Shown: positions 19,720-30,862 of the stretch, piece by piece
How positions within the stretch are numbered: the stretch's first letter is position 1
How the letters are laid out: every line of letters starts with the position of its first letter
NCBI GenBank assembly: GCA_013054445.1
Contig: JAAMPI010000091.1
Span: forward strand, 1 to 64,000
Length of the DNA stretch: 64,000 nt
Reading direction: 5' to 3'
Source of the DNA: Cudoniella acicularis
Taxonomy: Eukaryota > Ascomycota > Leotiomycetes > Helotiales > Helotiaceae
Position numbers and translations under genes: made by a program
Notes under the pieces: model-generated
Told to the model about the DNA's origin: nothing
Seen by the model: the letters and a program-made list of their open reading frames with translations, nothing else
Databases searched by the model: none

Positions 19720-20581
19720 ATGTTCCTCCAACGCACCGTAGTGACGGCTGCCCGCCGGGTGGCAGTTAATCCAATTGTCAAGCGTAGCTTCGCGACTTCT
19801 TTTGTGCGCAGTAGGAGATCCTGTCCCCTAATCTTAAGCTCCCTAAATACTGACTGGGTTTGCAGGAGACGCAGCTTCCAAGTCCGTCAGCAGCTCAAAT
19901 GATGGAAAGATCAAGAAATTTCAAGGTTCGATACACCTATAAGCTTGCTCAATCTTGCGTGATAAGAGGGAGGTCGGGGCGCTGATGGCATATTACAGAG
20001 ATCCAGAGCGAGGCCGACCTCATAGGTCCTGGCGCAGTGCCCGGAACTGTACCCACCGATCTCGAGCAAGCAACTGGTCTAGAGCGATTGGAAATTCTCG
20101 GAAAGATGCAGGGCATTGATATCTTCGATATGAAGCCATTGGACGCTTCTCGCAAAGGTACGACCGAAATCAGGCCACAATTTGGGGGAGGTGTTGGACT
20201 TGTTCGGAGGATCAACTGCTAATGGGGTCTGGCAGGGACGCTTGAGAATCCTATCGTCGTCAAGTCTTTTGGCGACGAGCAGTATGCTGGTTGCACTGGC
20301 TACCCCGCTGATTCGCATGTTACGATCTGGCTTACAGTAAGGGTTTTTTGGTCAAGCCTGGGGGGTAACCGAATTGACTTTTTAAATTACAGATGTCTCG
20401 CGATCGCCCCATCGAGCGTTGCCCAGAATGTGGCAATGTGTTGAAGATGGAGTATGTTGGCCCCACTGAAGATGCTCACTCCCACGATCACCACGGGCAT
20501 GATGCGCATGGAGATGGAGTCCACAATTTCGAGGGTGAGCCCAAGAATTTCGCCGATTTCGTTCGCCCAGAATATCGATAG
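19720..20581 (+). CDS. COX4: Cytochrome c oxidase subunit 4 (mammalian COX5B family)
   Basis: A nuclear-encoded subunit of mitochondrial complex IV. Five exons, 19720-19810, 19866-19925, 19999-20157, 20236-20336 and 20393-20581, join to 199 residues. The N-terminus (MFLQRTVVTAARRVAVNPIV, Arg-rich, no acids) is a presequence for mitochondrial import. The core has IGPGAVPGTVPTDLEQATGL, then LEILGKMQGIDIFDMKPLD, matching the yeast Cox4 pattern, with the zinc site made of YAGCTGYP and RCPECGN. The tail is His-rich (HDHHGHDAHGDGVHN), a feature yeast Cox4 also shows in shorter form. Donors are mostly standard; intron 2 uses the weak GTTCGA but frame and homology both require it. The gene converges on the ABC transporter. 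Confidence 0.93.
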
Positions 20582-21072
20582 ACTAGTTGTACCAAAAGCA
20601 AATGGTGGCAGGGGTGATACGAGGGACAGAGGTTTGTAGCATAGTGGTCATAGAAGAATTGAAGTTAGTTGAGGAATGAGCTTCAGCAACTTGATTTGCA
20701 TCTTAATTATCTAAGGTCTTTTATAACCCGTTTGACGCACTGTGTTCGCCTTCTTTTGTAATTACAACGAAGCCATGGCGCCATTCTCTATGGTGGCCAA
20801 TTGGCTTGAGAAACATAAAGCAAAAGCAATCGCTAACCACCCGCAATGCACCTTTTTATGCCCTCTTCATAAAACATCGTGATTTGAATCTCCATCATAG
20901 ACGCTAGTCGTGGAGAAAACTCATTAAAAAAAAGGCGAATGGTTGACCAGGTAGTGTGATCTCTGGCTCGAACGAGTGCTGTGCACTTGAGTGGATAATT
21001 GGCCTGCTTGTCGTGGACCAAAATGTCCAACGAAAACCCAGGAGATATTCATATCCCGAGCAAGATCTTCTT
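20582..21072. other. Convergent 3' ends of COX4 and the ABC transporter
   Basis: There is no gene in this 491 bp interval. It should hold both 3' UTRs, and it contains an A-rich run near 20930. Confidence 0.5.
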
Positions 21073-24000
21073 TTAAATAGCTGGTCGGCTTTCATCTGAA
21101 AGCCTTTCTTGAGAGGTGTTCCGTGAGTCCGTAGCGGACTCATTTTCTGTTGACATTTCTTGAGTAAGGCCATCATTGAGTCGAGTATCATCGAGCGAAT
21201 CGTCAACTAAAGTGTCAACGTTCGATCCAGCAACGGAGGATTCAGCATCGCGCAGATTTTCCGCAGGATGAACTCTAGATGTAATATTTGGTCCGATTAG
21301 GGTGGTCCCGCTTCGTGCATCAGCTTCATTTTCGCTAACATCCTCACTTGGACTTCCTTCGTTTCCGGAGCTACCAGGTCGATCCATAGTAGCTTCTCGC
21401 AGAGCGTTGGCCTTTGCCACCGCCCTCGATGCTTTGTCCGCGGCTTGTTCTGCTCGAATTTGTTTTCTCCACATATTGTGATAACGACCCTTCATGGCTA
21501 GTAATTCTTGGTGAGTCCCCGCTTCGGCAACTTTCCCAGCATGTAAAACGAGGATTTGGTCAGCGCTTGTGATGGTGGACAATCGATGCCTGGATCTGTT
21601 AGAATGATGATTAAATGAAAGAGTAAAGAGCTCTTACGCAATAACGAGCATGGTTCTACCTTCCGACAACGCCCTCAAGGCTTCTTGTATGTTCTGCTCG
21701 GTGTCTGAGTCTAATGCTGCTGTGGCTTCATCGAGCATGATTATTCGTGGGTTTTTGATGATGGTTCTTGCAATCGCAACACGCTGCTTTTCTCCACCAC
21801 TCAGACGAAGTCCTCGTTCGCCAACCTTAGTATCGTAGCCATCGGGAAAGGCTAATATCTTATCGTGAATAGACGCAGCCCGACAGGCGGCGAATATATC
21901 CGCGTCGGTAGCCTTTTGGTTAGCATACCTCAGATTGTACATGAGAGTCTCGTTGAACAGAACCGTGTCCTGGGGAACCACACCAATATGTCGCCGCAGT
22001 GAATCGATAGTAATGTCCTTGATGTCATTTCCATCGAGCTGAATACTACCGTTCTGGGCATTATAAAACCGGAACAAAAGTCTAAAAACCGTGGACTTTC
22101 CTCCACCAGATTCACCCACGAATGCCGTAGTGGTGCCAGGTCGACATGTAAAACTGAGATCCTCCAGCGCTGGCTTGCGCTGGTCATACGAGAATTTGAC
22201 GTTTTGAAACCGGATTTGACCCTCGCAGGCCGGCATATTCACCGCACCAGGTTCATCCACAACTGTTGGTTGCTCTTTGAACAATTCAAGCAAGCGTTCA
22301 CCACTGATCATCGCACTCTGGACACTGCGATAAAAGGAACCGAAGAAATTCAACGGCTGCTGAAGTTGAGCCATATAAGTCAAGAGTTCGACGAACTCTC
22401 CAACCTCGCGAACCCCGGTAGTGACCTGATATGCCGAGATAAGAGAGGTACACAAAAGGCCTGCCATGAACACCATATTTTGAGAAATGTTTAGGATGTT
22501 CAGAGATATCGTGACTTTATATTCCATCTTTTGAAAAGCTGAGACTGCTTGACGATACCGATCAAATTCATATTCCTCAGCATTGAAGTATTTGACCGTT
22601 TCGTAAGATGTAAGGGAATCGTTTTTAACGGCATCCTCTTCTCTGCTCAAATTAGTCATCTGACGACGTTGTTCAGACCGCCATCGTGCCATTCGAATTG
22701 TCAAGTAGAGGTATGAGAAAGTGATGATAGCGACGATAAGGGCATAGTATGCATCGAAGGCAATCCCGAAGTAGACGATGGCAACACCAAGATCAAAGAC
22801 CATAGGAAGCACCTGGAAGGTCACTTGCTCCAAGAAGTTGTTGATTGCGTTGCCTTTACTCAATGCTGATAAAACCTCGCCTGTCCGCTTGCCTAAATGG
22901 AAATCAAGACTGAGACCATGGACATGCTCAAAAGAGGCTGTAGTTAGAGCTTTGTAGGAATACTGCGAGATCGGAATCCAGAGCACAGATCTAATGGCCC
23001 CAAGGATACCAGAAGTGCCTTGGAGAGACTTGAAAACTATCAGAAGGGAAATCGATAGCCACGGCATTCCTGGAGTTTTGCCTTCCTTGTTTGAAAGTTC
23101 ATTGGTGACCCGTCCAACCTGCAAAGGAACTGCGATGTTGACGACCCGTTGCAAGACCACCAGGAAAAAGCAGACCACAACAACAATTTGGAGTCTAACG
23201 GATTTACTGGGCCAGAGATAAGGGAAGAATAGAGAATACCCTCGGATATACTCCCACCAAGTTCGATTCGGTGCTGTTGTGGGCTTGTAGAACGCCGGAT
23301 TTTCATCAAGGCTTCGACGACCGGCGGGAGTTCCACCTTCGGCAGAGCCATTGTGGTGATCCCCATTTTCTGCCGCTCCATTCTCCGACCGGGTAGGTGT
23401 TGCGTTACCATTTCCTACAGACCCATTCCCTGGCACATGACCATTTCCGTTTGCTTGGCCATTGAGCAGTAGAGGCGAACGCTCATCAAATTCGCTATCC
23501 CGACGAGAAGAGGCTCTACTTTGGAAATAACGCTCGAGGGAGAAAACGATATAAAAGCCGATGAGGAATAGCAGTATTATCACCCTGACAATGTCTACCA
23601 AGATCTCGACAGTTTCCCATTCGTTTGGCGACCTATATAGAGCCTCTTCTTCCCTGTGACGTTCTCTGCGAAGAGAGTTGAACGCCTCGTGATCAGAAGT
23701 ATAAAGAGCGATTGTGCCTCCCAGCAGTACAAGTTCGGCAATGAGGGCTACCATCCAGGTGACTTGATGGACTATGTTTGGTGATGGCGCGGTGTCGACC
23801 AGGGAAATGAGAAATATGCTGTAGAAGAATGCAGAAGCGCAAACGTATATCTGAAATGAGAGTCAGGAAATGATCCTCACAGAGTGGGCAAAATTGCCAC
23901 TTACAGCTGTAGCTTCACCACACCACCAACCATCTTCTCTTTCGTAAAGAGCATGAACGACTATGTTCACTCCATTGGCAACGAAAGTGGCGAGCAGTCC

Positions 24001-24312
24001 GGCGGACAAGTAGAGGAATACCAGTTTACGACCATGGCTGAAATCCTCAAGTTTCCTCTTCTTTTCCCGTTCCTCTTTGTACTTTCGAGCAGATCGTGGC
24101 AGCGGTTTTCCCCCCGGGCCAGTGAGAACAGGTTCTTTTGTTGATTCGGGCAACGGCTGAGCGGTACGAATGCTGTGGGTGATGAAACTTATCAGAAATA
24201 CCACAAATAGTACCCACGCGTAGTTGAAGTGCACTGCATTGAGGAGCACAGTGTTTGTATATGTGCCATTCGACCCCACGTACGAGCTCAACTCGACGTT
24301 CTCTTCTGCCAT
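21073..24312 (-). CDS. ABC half-transporter of the Hmt1 (heavy-metal tolerance) type
   Basis: A membrane ATP-driven transporter, probably vacuolar. The S. pombe relative Hmt1 moves metal-chelating peptides; substrate here is inference. Exons 23905-24312, 21638-23850 and 21073-21589 give 1045 residues. An N-terminal hydrophobic region with several membrane segments (residues ~20-300) precedes the six-helix ABC membrane domain (~350-620). The nucleotide-binding domain has Walker [10 protein letters not shown] (~710), signature LSGGEKQRV (~816), Walker [13 protein letters not shown] (~834) and the switch His in AHRLST, which spans the second intron. A ~140-residue Ser/Asp/Glu-rich tail follows. 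The extra N-terminal membrane domain separates it from Atm1-type mitochondrial exporters. Introns have GTAAGT and GTAAGA donors. Confidence 0.88.
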
Positions 24313-25065
24313 GGCAATGTATTGACTGTAGCCCTGTTCCTCTTGCCCGACATCAGTATTCGGTTTAGTAAGGTGGTTGTGAATTGCTCATAACCCATTC
24401 GATTAGGACGAGCTCGAATTCACAGGGTTCTTTAGAACGAGAAACTAAGGTGCCTCGGTACCAGTGTTGCCACTAGAACGATCACAAGATACCGTCAGCG
24501 TTGTGGCTTGTATACTTGTCTCTAAAAATGAACAACCCATGTGACGCTGGCCATCCGCAAGAGGGGTGGGAGAGAGAGGGGCAGATGCTGGAGGGGAATT
24601 ACCTGGAAGCAGGAAGCAGCGTCCTCGGGTGCTCGCAGAGAGATGTGTGTTTTGAGGAAAGAGCGATGGGATAAGGAGGCCAGACCTGATTAACAGTCGA
24701 CACTCCGGGACAAAGCGAACGGCTTTTGAGTGCAGCAAAGCAGACACAACGCAAGAACCAAACGACCGACGAGAGAAAATGCTCGAGAAGGTGAAGTCCT
24801 CCGCCTCCCGCCTTGACCGATGAAGGTTGTCGAAGAATTTGCAGCGCGAGGAGTAGTCCGGCCTTTGTGAGTGGTCGGGGCTGGCAATTCAAGGGCCTGT
24901 GTTCACCGCCTCAAGCTTGCCGCAATATCTATCAGACTATCAGTTGGAATGGGGAATTCACTCGATGAACATGCAGCTACAGCTTCAGCTTTAGCTTTAG
25001 CAACAACACATCAACCCTCGGACATGCCCTGACCTAAGTACTTTGCCATCCCAGCAGCGCAGTAC
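24313..25065. other. Upstream region of the ABC transporter
   Basis: Promoter/leader of the minus-strand ABC gene. Short open frames on the minus strand show no family resemblance. I looked specifically for continuation of the signal-anchor fragment to the right and saw none. Confidence 0.4.
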
Positions 25066-25625
25066 CTAGGTACAAAGTTCTGTGTGCAGGTTCAGGTTTT
25101 CCGGAATACCGTGCTTCGTGCTGTGCTGGACCTCCCGTAGAACTACGCTCCGTAGTCCGTACCTGCGAAGACGACGCATTATTGCATGCTGGTCGGGAGT
25201 CGGGACAGCTATGCCTGAGCCTACCTGAACATACCTGAATCTTACTATTACCGTCCCGTCGATAGGCCGGCGCTGCTGCCAGAGCATCATTTCCATGGAG
25301 ACCTGGAGCTGAGAACAGCGAACACAAGGCAACGGCTTCAGCAGCCAGGACGGGAGGCTGGTTTGGGGGTTTGGCGTCGTGCCGGTAGCTTCAGACAACG
25401 CTCCTGACGCTACTGGCGACACATCAGATCCAGCTTTCGTCGGTATCCCTCCCCATCCTCCTGTCGTTGGTATTCTTTGTGTCGACGAGGATGAAATAAA
25501 ATAGATAACAGCGAGGCCCTAAGGGTCTGTCAGCAAGGGAGGCCGGATGAACAGGATGCCAGCAGACAACGTACGAAGAAGGCGAAGAGAATATATCTCA
25601 AGTATCTGGCTGATCCGGAAGCCAT
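25066..25625 (-). pseudogene. Orphan N-terminal fragment of a type II (signal-anchor) membrane protein
   Basis: Two exons can be joined: 25575-25625 (MASGSARYLRYILFAFF) and one from 25518 leftward, across a 56 bp intron with donor GTACGT and acceptor CTTAG. Together they give a short basic tail, a single membrane helix (YILFAFFGLAVIYFISSSS) and a Ser/Thr/Pro/Gly-rich stem. That is the architecture of Golgi glycosyltransferases, and the start resembles fungal Kre2/Mnt1-type mannosyltransferases (from memory, not checked). No catalytic domain follows; after ~70 residues the frame loses coding character and stops at 25066-25068. It may be a truncated relic, or a genuine short membrane protein. 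The 3' boundary given is only the stop of the open frame. Confidence 0.45.
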
Positions 25626-26481
25626 TATGACAGAATTAATATCGGAAGTCGATGATGCTGATGCCACGACTATGAAGATAGCTAATCTCAGCCGGCAACC
25701 TAGAATAGATTGCGAAGGACCAAGTCTGCCCCCAGGAGTGTTGAAATGAAGGTGTTAACAATCAACACGGCAGTCTTCGTGAATGCCAATGAAGTAAAAG
25801 AAGAAGAGAAGAAGAGAGAGAAGTGTGGTGGTGCGCAACAAAGGGGGCGCCGGTGGGAGGACGCGCAATGGATTCAAAAGGAGAAATGGTGCTTTTGGGT
25901 CTCGTAAAAGTTCCCAGACAGCGCGGCCGGTAAGGTTACGGCAAACTCCCTGTTGAACAACAACTGGCCTGAGAGGCTTAGGGGCAGGCCTGCCAGTGCC
26001 TGAAGTGGGAGGATCTAGCTACACTGGGAATAGCTCACGCTAAGTGCCAAGCATGAGGCTCTCAAAAAGTCGTCGATGCATCCAGGTCGGCTTGCTCCTC
26101 GCTTCTGCCCCCCACCACCACCGATATTGGCCTCAACCTCGCAGGTGGTTCTTGGTCCTTGGTGCATTCTGATATTCCAATCCTCCTGCACCTCTTACGT
26201 CCAACCTCGACAACTTGCATTGTCTTTTCACCTTCGACCTGGGGAGACCCTGTCCCTGAGCCACTCACCCGACAAGCTCCTGCCTCCTCTGCCTTCCTCC
26301 GCCCCAGCGGAAACCTTTTCTTCAACAAGTTTGTTTCACCAACATCCTCAAAACCGCATCATCGCCAAGCCGATACCCTTCCATTCTCTACATACTCCTG
26401 CTGCCCACCTCAAAGTCTGCTCCATGGACAGAGTGCATATTTTGAGTTGATCCGCACAGTTCAGAAGCTTCTCTCGCCGCC
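25626..26481. other. Intergenic region upstream of PAT1
   Basis: Divergent spacer between the signal-anchor fragment and PAT1. C/T-rich tracts from about 26090 onward suit a fungal promoter and leader; open frames in this part are by-products of that composition. Confidence 0.4.
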
Positions 26482-29052
26482 ATGTCTTTCTTTGGCTTCG
26501 ATTCGGCCCTACCCCGCGATCATGGACACAACACCAGGGCACCTGGCTTTTCGCAAGCTCCGGATCCTTTTACTGGTCCGCGGCCAGATGAAGACGATGA
26601 TGACGATGCGTGAGTCGAAGAGCTGGTCTGAACCTCACCTTGAAACTAATCCATATCTTTTAGACTCGATTTCGAGGATACATATGATGGTTTAGGTGAT
26701 CAATTAGACGAGACGGACGATGCATTTAATGATGATACATTTGGTGGAGATGATCCGGTAGCTGCTGCAAAGCAACCCGTGGGCAAGGACTTTGATTTCT
26801 TTGGCCAGACTGCTAAAGTCTCCGATGCTATTACAGAGGAGCAAATGCGCTTTTCTCGCCAGCAGCCGCCATCGAGAGTCACACCGACAGCCTCCACGTT
26901 CTCCCACTCACCTTACAAACCAGCCAGAACTGGCTATGAGCGATACAAGGAACCCGAGTATGTCCCGGATATGCAGGTGGATGCCAATCTGTGGGGTGTT
27001 GCGCCAAAGCGCCCAAATCCTATCCCAACCTCCGATGCTCCTGTTACACCTGGGCCACCATCTGGTGGTCGCAAGATGATGAGCTTGGAAGAAGTTGAAG
27101 CTGCTATGCGAGCTCAAGCTAAGAAGCCCGCTCAAGCTCAACCTGTTCAGCCGCCTCAGCAGGCACCCCAAGCTGCGCAGTATGCACAACCCCCACAGCA
27201 GTATCATGATTATCCCCAGCAGGCCCAGCAACAATATCCCTTCCAGGCAAGTGGGCCTCCCAATGAAGAGCCTCGACAACCCATGCTGGACAACCCCATC
27301 AGCCTGTTCATATATTGCAGCGCTCGCAACCGCCTCCCACTCAACCGAGTGCTGTGACTGCTGTGACTGCTCCATCCCAACCAACTCAAATATTGCAAAA
27401 CCCCAACCGATATTCAACTGAGCAATACAGGTCAGCTCCTGCAGTTCAGCACCCTGGTCATCAGTCTCGTCCCTCAGGCTCGCGCCATATTATAACTCAT
27501 CCACAACAGCTCGCCAATCTGTCAGAGGAAGAGAGAGCAGCCTTTCTTATGGAAGATGCTAAGCGTGCCAAACGTAACCATAAAATATTTTTGTTATCAA
27601 AAGATAATGGCCTTATGACACCTCAAGATAAAAATTTCATTACTCGCATTCAGCTACAACAGCTCGTTACTGCAACTGGAAACCCCAATGAGTATGGAAG
27701 TGACCCTGCACTGTCCGAGGACTTCTATTACCAAGTTCACAATCAGATCCGAGGAGGACCACGTCAGCACCCAGGTCAGCCTTTGAGCAACTTTGCACAA
27801 ACTTATCTATTCCAAACTGGTGGCCGCCATGGAGGGATGCGCCGACAAGCTCGAGGTGGGGATAACCATATGCAGCGAATGGAGCAACAAGTTCAAAGAG
27901 CAGTCGAGGCAGCCAAGAATAAACCCAAGAATAAACAATTGGTAATTGAGGGAAGTTTGGGAAAGATATCTTTCAGCAATGCTAAGACTCCCAAACCGCT
28001 CCTCAACATCAGACGTGCTGACAGTGGAGCCGATCAACATCGACCTGGCAGCTCCGCTCGTGATCGCAAATCCCACCACACAGTTACTGGTAGTGACAGG
28101 AAGACCGTTCTAACCGATATTGAGAATGTCTACAATACGTTAATGCAGTTGGAGGACCATGAGCGACACATGCCTCCTCCTCTTAATGATGATATCAACC
28201 CAGAGCTCGTCGGAATACACATGGATTGGCGCCAGAAGGAGCAAGCCCTCAATCAACAATTATGGAGACAATTGAAAGTCCACGAGCCTATTGGTGCCAC
28301 AACTACCCATCCTTTCATCGCTTTCCTCTCTTTCAGCAAAGGAAAGAAGGCAATTCCACGTGTATTCCGCCACATAACTCACGAGCAGCGAACCACCATT
28401 TTGACCATGATCGTTGTTCACCTCGACCAATTGGATGTTGTTCGCCAAGGACTCCTTCAACTGGGTGAGCTTCAATTGAATTCAGCAATTCGCGAAAATG
28501 TGGAGCTCTTCTCATTGGCGGTCATGCACACTCTTTTCGGATACCTCAACGAGGCTGGCTTGGATATCGTTACAGGTCTCTTGGGTCTCATTTTAAGCCT
28601 AAACATTGATCTAATTGCTCGGACGAGAATTGGTGTCAGCATGTTGACGATGCTCCTGAGCCGGGCAGAACTCATTAAGCAAGCGGGAAGCAACGAGCAA
28701 GAGTGGGAGCAATGGTATGTATTTCGACCAGGTGTTTGAACAAAGGTACTAATTATCTGACAGGGTATCTACTTATAATGCTTTCTTTGACGCCCTAGAG
28801 CCAACACTACCAAACATATTTCCTGGAACAGTCAACACTGGCGAGGATGTTTACGTTTGGCAATTTCTTGCTGCTATCGGTATTGGCGCTAGCCCCGAGC
28901 AACAGCAGAGACTTGTCATGGCTGTTAAGGATCGAGTTATGGAGACGGTGGCTCACGCCAAAACTCTTCCTCCAGCAATGTCGAGCCAGCGTTTGGCGAA
29001 TGTCAACCTATTCATGCGCTCTATTGGTTTGGATGTGGAGTTGCTTGCATAA
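26482..29052 (+). CDS. PAT1: Pat1 deadenylation-dependent mRNA-decapping factor
   Basis: A P-body protein linking deadenylated mRNA, Lsm1-7 and Dcp2 decapping. The proposed exons 26482-26609, 26664-27246, 27321-28714 and 28764-29052 give 797 residues. An acidic N-terminus (MSFFGFDSALP...DFEDTYDGLGDQLDETDDAF) is followed by a Gln/Pro-rich linker, then the conserved LSEEERAAFLMEDAKRAKRN block and a helical C-terminal domain (NIFPGTVNTGEDVYVWQFLA) characteristic of Pat1. The frame changes near 27250-27320. I explain it by a 74 bp GC-AG intron with a perfect CAG|GCAAGT donor and TTGCAG acceptor. No good branch site is visible, so a one-base deletion in the Gln/Pro-rich linker remains an alternative. 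The other introns have GTGAGT and GTATGT donors. Confidence 0.88.
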
Positions 29053-30179
29053 CGATTGAAACGATGTGTCATTACATTTATCAGCACAAAATTTTCTTTC
29101 TTTTCACACGATATCTAAAGGACCAAAGGGCATGGGGCGGCTTGTGTTATATGATTGCGATGCCATACAACTTTGCTTGAGCGTCGGCATAGCATGTTTC
29201 TGTGTAGCGGTCTCAACATTTCGGTCTTGAAACGACTGGGTTTATGAATAGGATGGATGATGAGTGAAGACGGGGAATGATTTGGGTGAAAAAAATATTT
29301 TATGGTCACATTCTTCACTCAGGTCTGAGATCGAGGGACACTGGGATTCTATACCTGGAATAGATCATGGATATCTTGAATTCGGGTAAGATGACAGATA
29401 TCTAGACAGAGTAGCAATAAAACAAAAAGTCAAAATGAGCCATTGGGGCATTAATTCGGTAAAAAGCTGAAACTTTCGTTATGTACCGATTCATATCAAT
29501 GTTAGAAGTCTGGTTACACTCTCCAACACTATATTATCAACTTACTTGGGTCCGAAATAAGCTTGCCTCGTTGAGTCTTGATGTGGCGGCAGGTTCCCAC
29601 AAATACCCGTTAGTGACAATTTTCTACGATGATAGCAGTGGGCAAAGCTTGACATCACGATTTTTCAAGGCCACAGCAACGACCAATAGCAACCTCGTTC
29701 ATCTAGGAAACAAACCAAGGATATTCATGATGAAATTACATTAGTAGCTGTACTCATGTCTGGACCATCAGCAAGGGTCATTTCTTTGTGTTTTCTTAGC
29801 ACTGGCACCATTCCCTATTCTCGTCTCTTAGAACGCGCAGTAGCGAAGAAATGTAAGTGTTGATGGTGTTAAAGATAATTTAGTAGTAGTATTCGAGGCC
29901 GCAATTACTTTCTTCCAACTCCTGCACAGTTATTTCTTGTTGGAAGACACCCTATATTTCTCTCTCTGTTTCCATTGTCGCATACTTCATACTTCCATTC
30001 TAACTTACAGAGCTAGAGGTCATGAAGTGGACATGCCCAGGAGTTCAGATGGCACGTTGAATCAGGACCGTTGGGATGGAACCTCTGGAAAGCTAGATGG
30101 AGACGAGACCGGCGAGAAAGGGAGCCAGCAAGGTGGCTCTGTAGGGTTTTGGGACTTAAGTTTAAGGTCGGTGAGGTTA
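29053..30179. other. PAT1 3' flank, no gene seen
   Basis: AT-rich spacer with only short incidental frames. The first ~200 bases are probably the PAT1 3' UTR. Confidence 0.4.
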
Positions 30180-30452
30180 CGAGCCTAGGTGTAAAAGTCC
30201 GTGTTTTCAGGCCATTTCTAAGCGATTTTCAGGCTTCACGACCCCGCCTTAAGGCTTTTAAAAACCAGACTTATCGCGATCACTTCAAAGTTATAAAATA
30301 ACTATGAATAATTATACTTCATAATCTACATAATGGCGAGTTATAGAAGGCAAAGGCACTATATATTAACTACCTTTTTAAAGTTTTCGATTTTTGATTT
30401 TTGATTTATTAGTAAAATACCCTAAAAACACGGACTTTTGCACCCAGGCTCG
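30180..30452. mobile_element. MITE-like element with terminal inverted repeats and TTA duplications
   Basis: The left end CGAGCCTAGGTGTAAAAGTC and the reverse complement of the right end CGAGCCTGGGTGCAAAAGTC continue alike (CGTGTTTT, then C/T, AGG) for about 32 bases, with three mismatches, all transitions. The element is 273 bp, AT-rich inside and non-coding. It is flanked on both sides by TTA (30177-30179 and 30453-30455). A 3 bp TTA/TWA duplication fits PIF/Harbinger-type insertion; TA alone would fit Tc1/mariner. With no transposase inside, it is a non-autonomous element. Confidence 0.8.
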
Positions 30453-30862
30453 TTAGGTGTCTTCAAGAATTGAGCGGGTGAACTTTGGTATTCTTTTTGC
30501 GTGAGCGGTTGTCAACACTGTGTTTTCCCCTTTCGCATGCTGGTTCATGAAGTACAAAAATGAAAGATCTTAAAAGGAGGAGAACAAGGATGAGTAGGTT
30601 GTGTTTTCTGGAAGAAAGTTTAGGTATGTGTATGACCATGAGAACGGGTTTGAAAAATTGGTATATCTAGTTTTGTAATAATAGTAAAGATTTTAATCTG
30701 TGTTGCAGAATCATTCGAAAGCTAGTGGATCGTTCCTGCTTCATCCTGAAATCCACAAAGAGTAATATCTATTCTTTTATTTCAAATCATTTCGCTATCG
30801 CCCACGTCCTCTCCTCGCAAATCCTTCTAAATGATGCACCAAAAAGCATGAATTCTCCCCAA
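30453..30862. other. Spacer between the MITE and the secreted nuclease gene
   Basis: AT-rich, no gene seen. It probably contains the 3' UTR of the minus-strand nuclease gene. Confidence 0.4.
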
